From the NCBI GenBank assembly GCA_015229045.1, contig JADGCJ010000170.1, forward strand, positions 1 to 6,856: a stretch of DNA of 6,856 nt, in the 5' to 3' direction. The notes beneath the pieces were generated by a model that worked only from the letters and a program-made list of their open reading frames with translations, was not told where the DNA came from and ran no database searches. This DNA comes from Magnetococcales bacterium. GTDB taxonomy: Bacteria > Pseudomonadota > Magnetococcia > Magnetococcales > DC0425bin3. A program made the position numbers and the translations under genes. Shown in pieces: positions 5,669 to 6,856 of this stretch; the stretch's first letter is position 1, and every line of letters begins with the position of its first letter.

Positions 5669-6856
5669 GCGGTGGTGACTCCAGATTGTACTCTATTGGC
5701 TTCGTGCCGTGCAGGGGGTTTGAAGGCTTCCAGGATGGCGATGAGGTCATCCATCTGCGCCTCGTCGCGGAATACGCCATCGGGGCCTTCGCTGTCCACG
5801 GTGGTGAACGGCGGCTCATAAAGCCGGTCGATACTGATGACGCCGAACTTGCTGATGTGGTTCTTGAGCAACCCCAGAAAGCGGATCTGCCGGGCGTTCA
5901 GCTTGGGATGGCGGCGGACGAAATCGGCGAAGTGCTGTTCCACCGCATGCGCGTCCATGCCGATGATGGAACGCAGAATCTGCGCCAGCCCGCCGGCGGT
6001 CTCCTGGTAGAACTCCAGCAGGATGTTCAGGTCCACGTCGGGCCGTTCGGTGTGGATCAGGGCGTTCAGGGCGTTCAGGTCCGCCTCGGTCACCGGCTCG
6101 CCAGCGCGGATCTTCCTCATGGTGGGGTTGCTCTCGAACAGAGGCGTAAGAACCTCCTCCACCCGCTTGCGGTAGGCGGCCAGGTCGTTGGCAGTGATGT
6201 TGGCCTTGCGCTGAGCGAACTCGACCCCGCCATCGGTCACATCCACCACCCGCACGGTTTCACCAGGGCGCTCCCCCGGACGACGGTGGTGCATGATGCC
6301 GCGCAGGTCCTGCCTCATGCTTTCCAGGGCCGCCACCGTCACCCCGCCCCAGAAGGCGGGATCCTTGAAGCGCTTGATGACATCGCCCTTTTCCCGCACC
6401 GGGTTCAGGTGCATCTGCAACTGGGCCACCTGATCCAGGGCCTGATCCCGGTAATCCTCGAAGCGGCTGGTTTTTTTCAACAGTTCGGTCTGCATCAGGG
6501 CCATGAGCCGGTCGAACTGCCAGGCGGCGGCGTGGTCGCGGATGTCGATCCACTGCATCAGCGGGGCCATGGTCTGGCGCAGCAGGATCACCGTTTCCGG
6601 GGCGAACTGCTCCAGAACGTGGGTCTGCTGGACGGTGCGCTTCTCCCGCCACTTCTCCCGCACGGCGATGGTCTCCTCGGGCAGGGCGGCCAGATTCTTT
6701 GCCAGCAGCTCCGCCGCCAGCTTGAAGGCCGCCGGTTCGGACTGATCCAGGGCGGTCTCAGCCAGATCGATGCGGGCCTCGAACACCTGCTGCATGAGGG
6801 ATTTGGATGGAGCCGGGTCGGCCTCTTCAAACTCCTCGGCGAAGAATTCGAAGTTG
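5665..6856 (-). CDS. hsdR: Type I restriction subunit HsdR, C-terminal part (cut by right edge)
   Basis: An open frame enters from the right edge and ends with TGA at 5667-5665, giving 396 visible residues. The internal ATG at 6795 is not the start, as the frame continues upstream with similar codon use. The visible part is helical: '[24 protein letters not shown]' (in parts) leads into '[17 protein letters not shown]'. It ends in '[17 protein letters not shown]' and '[18 protein letters not shown]', the signature of the EcoEI-type HsdR C-terminal domain (PF08463), which contacts the HsdM/HsdS core. The nuclease and DEAD-box motor domains lie outside the window, so whether the subunit can still cut cannot be judged. 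No frameshift or stop is seen in the visible part. Its stop overlaps the hsdM start. Confidence 0.93.
   Translation of the reverse strand, partial: NFEFFAEEFEEADPAPSKSLMQQVFEARIDLAETALDQSEPAAFKLAAELLAKNLAALPEETIAVREKWREKRTVQQTHVLEQFAPETVILLRQTMAPLMQWIDIRDHAAAWQFDRLMALMQTELLKKTSRFEDYRDQALDQVAQLQMHLNPVREKGDVIKRFKDPAFWGGVTVAALESMRQDLRGIMHHRRPGERPGETVRVVDVTDGGVEFAQRKANITANDLAAYRKRVEEVLTPLFESNPTMRKIRAGEPVTEADLNALNALIHTERPDVDLNILLEFYQETAGGLAQILRSIIGMDAHAVEQHFADFVRRHPKLNARQIRFLGLLKNHISKFGVISIDRLYEPPFTTVDSEGPDGVFRDEAQMDDLIAILEAFKPPARHEANRVQSGVTTA

Noticed and set aside
4529..5821. Long plus-strand open frame (430 codons) opposite hsdM
   Set aside because: It is rich in His, Gly, Gln and Leu runs typical of the reverse complement of a GC-rich gene. 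It spans the hsdM/hsdR boundary and has no recognisable domain, while the minus strand encodes clear HsdM motifs.

Overview
The window is a minus-strand-only stretch of bacterial accessory DNA, a defence island, probably from a proteobacterium. It shows a type I restriction-modification operon, a Tat-like signal peptide, clear GGAG-type ribosome sites, and GC-rich codon use in most genes. The species cannot be named from this sequence.

Right half, read from the right edge leftwards (transcription order): the last ~396 codons of hsdR (5665-6856, cut by the window edge), hsdM (4436-5668) and hsdS (3249-4439). A MNT-type nucleotidyltransferase (2917-3249) and a HEPN-domain partner (2535-2930) follow. 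hsdR/hsdM and hsdM/hsdS meet in ATGA stop/start overlaps. The nucleotidyltransferase starts right at the hsdS stop codon and overlaps the HEPN gene by 14 nt, so the five genes look like one translationally coupled unit. HsdR would translocate and cut DNA, HsdM would methylate adenine, and HsdS would choose the site. MNT/HEPN is a toxin-antitoxin-like pair.

The hsdM gene is damaged in a specific way. Its reading frame is open, but about 95 codons expected for this family are missing at residues 284-286. They include catalytic motif IV (NPPF). The encoded protein should be unable to methylate.

Left half: after a 183-nt gap come a small exported HIRAN-domain protein (1917-2351) and an 86-residue Ala/Ser/Lys-rich protein built from two repeats (1633-1893). 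Next is a 39-codon chimeric remnant (1491-1610) that joins the first 28 codons of a second MNT nucleotidyltransferase to the last codons of a second hsdS. Directly coupled to it is a 460-residue protein with a Cys4 motif and a C-terminal RES (NAD+-consuming toxin) domain (112-1494), which is visibly more AT-rich than its flanks. The left edge holds the start of an addiction-module antitoxin (1-88).

The most informative signals are the loss of HsdM motif IV and the hsdS-tail scar in front of the RES gene. The scar shows that the RES gene once sat directly behind another hsdS, in the slot that the MNT/HEPN pair occupies in the intact operon here. This suggests a post-hsdS position that can carry different toxin-like genes, coupled to hsdS through its conserved 3' end. 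No tRNA, rRNA, CRISPR array, insertion sequence or convincing terminator was seen.
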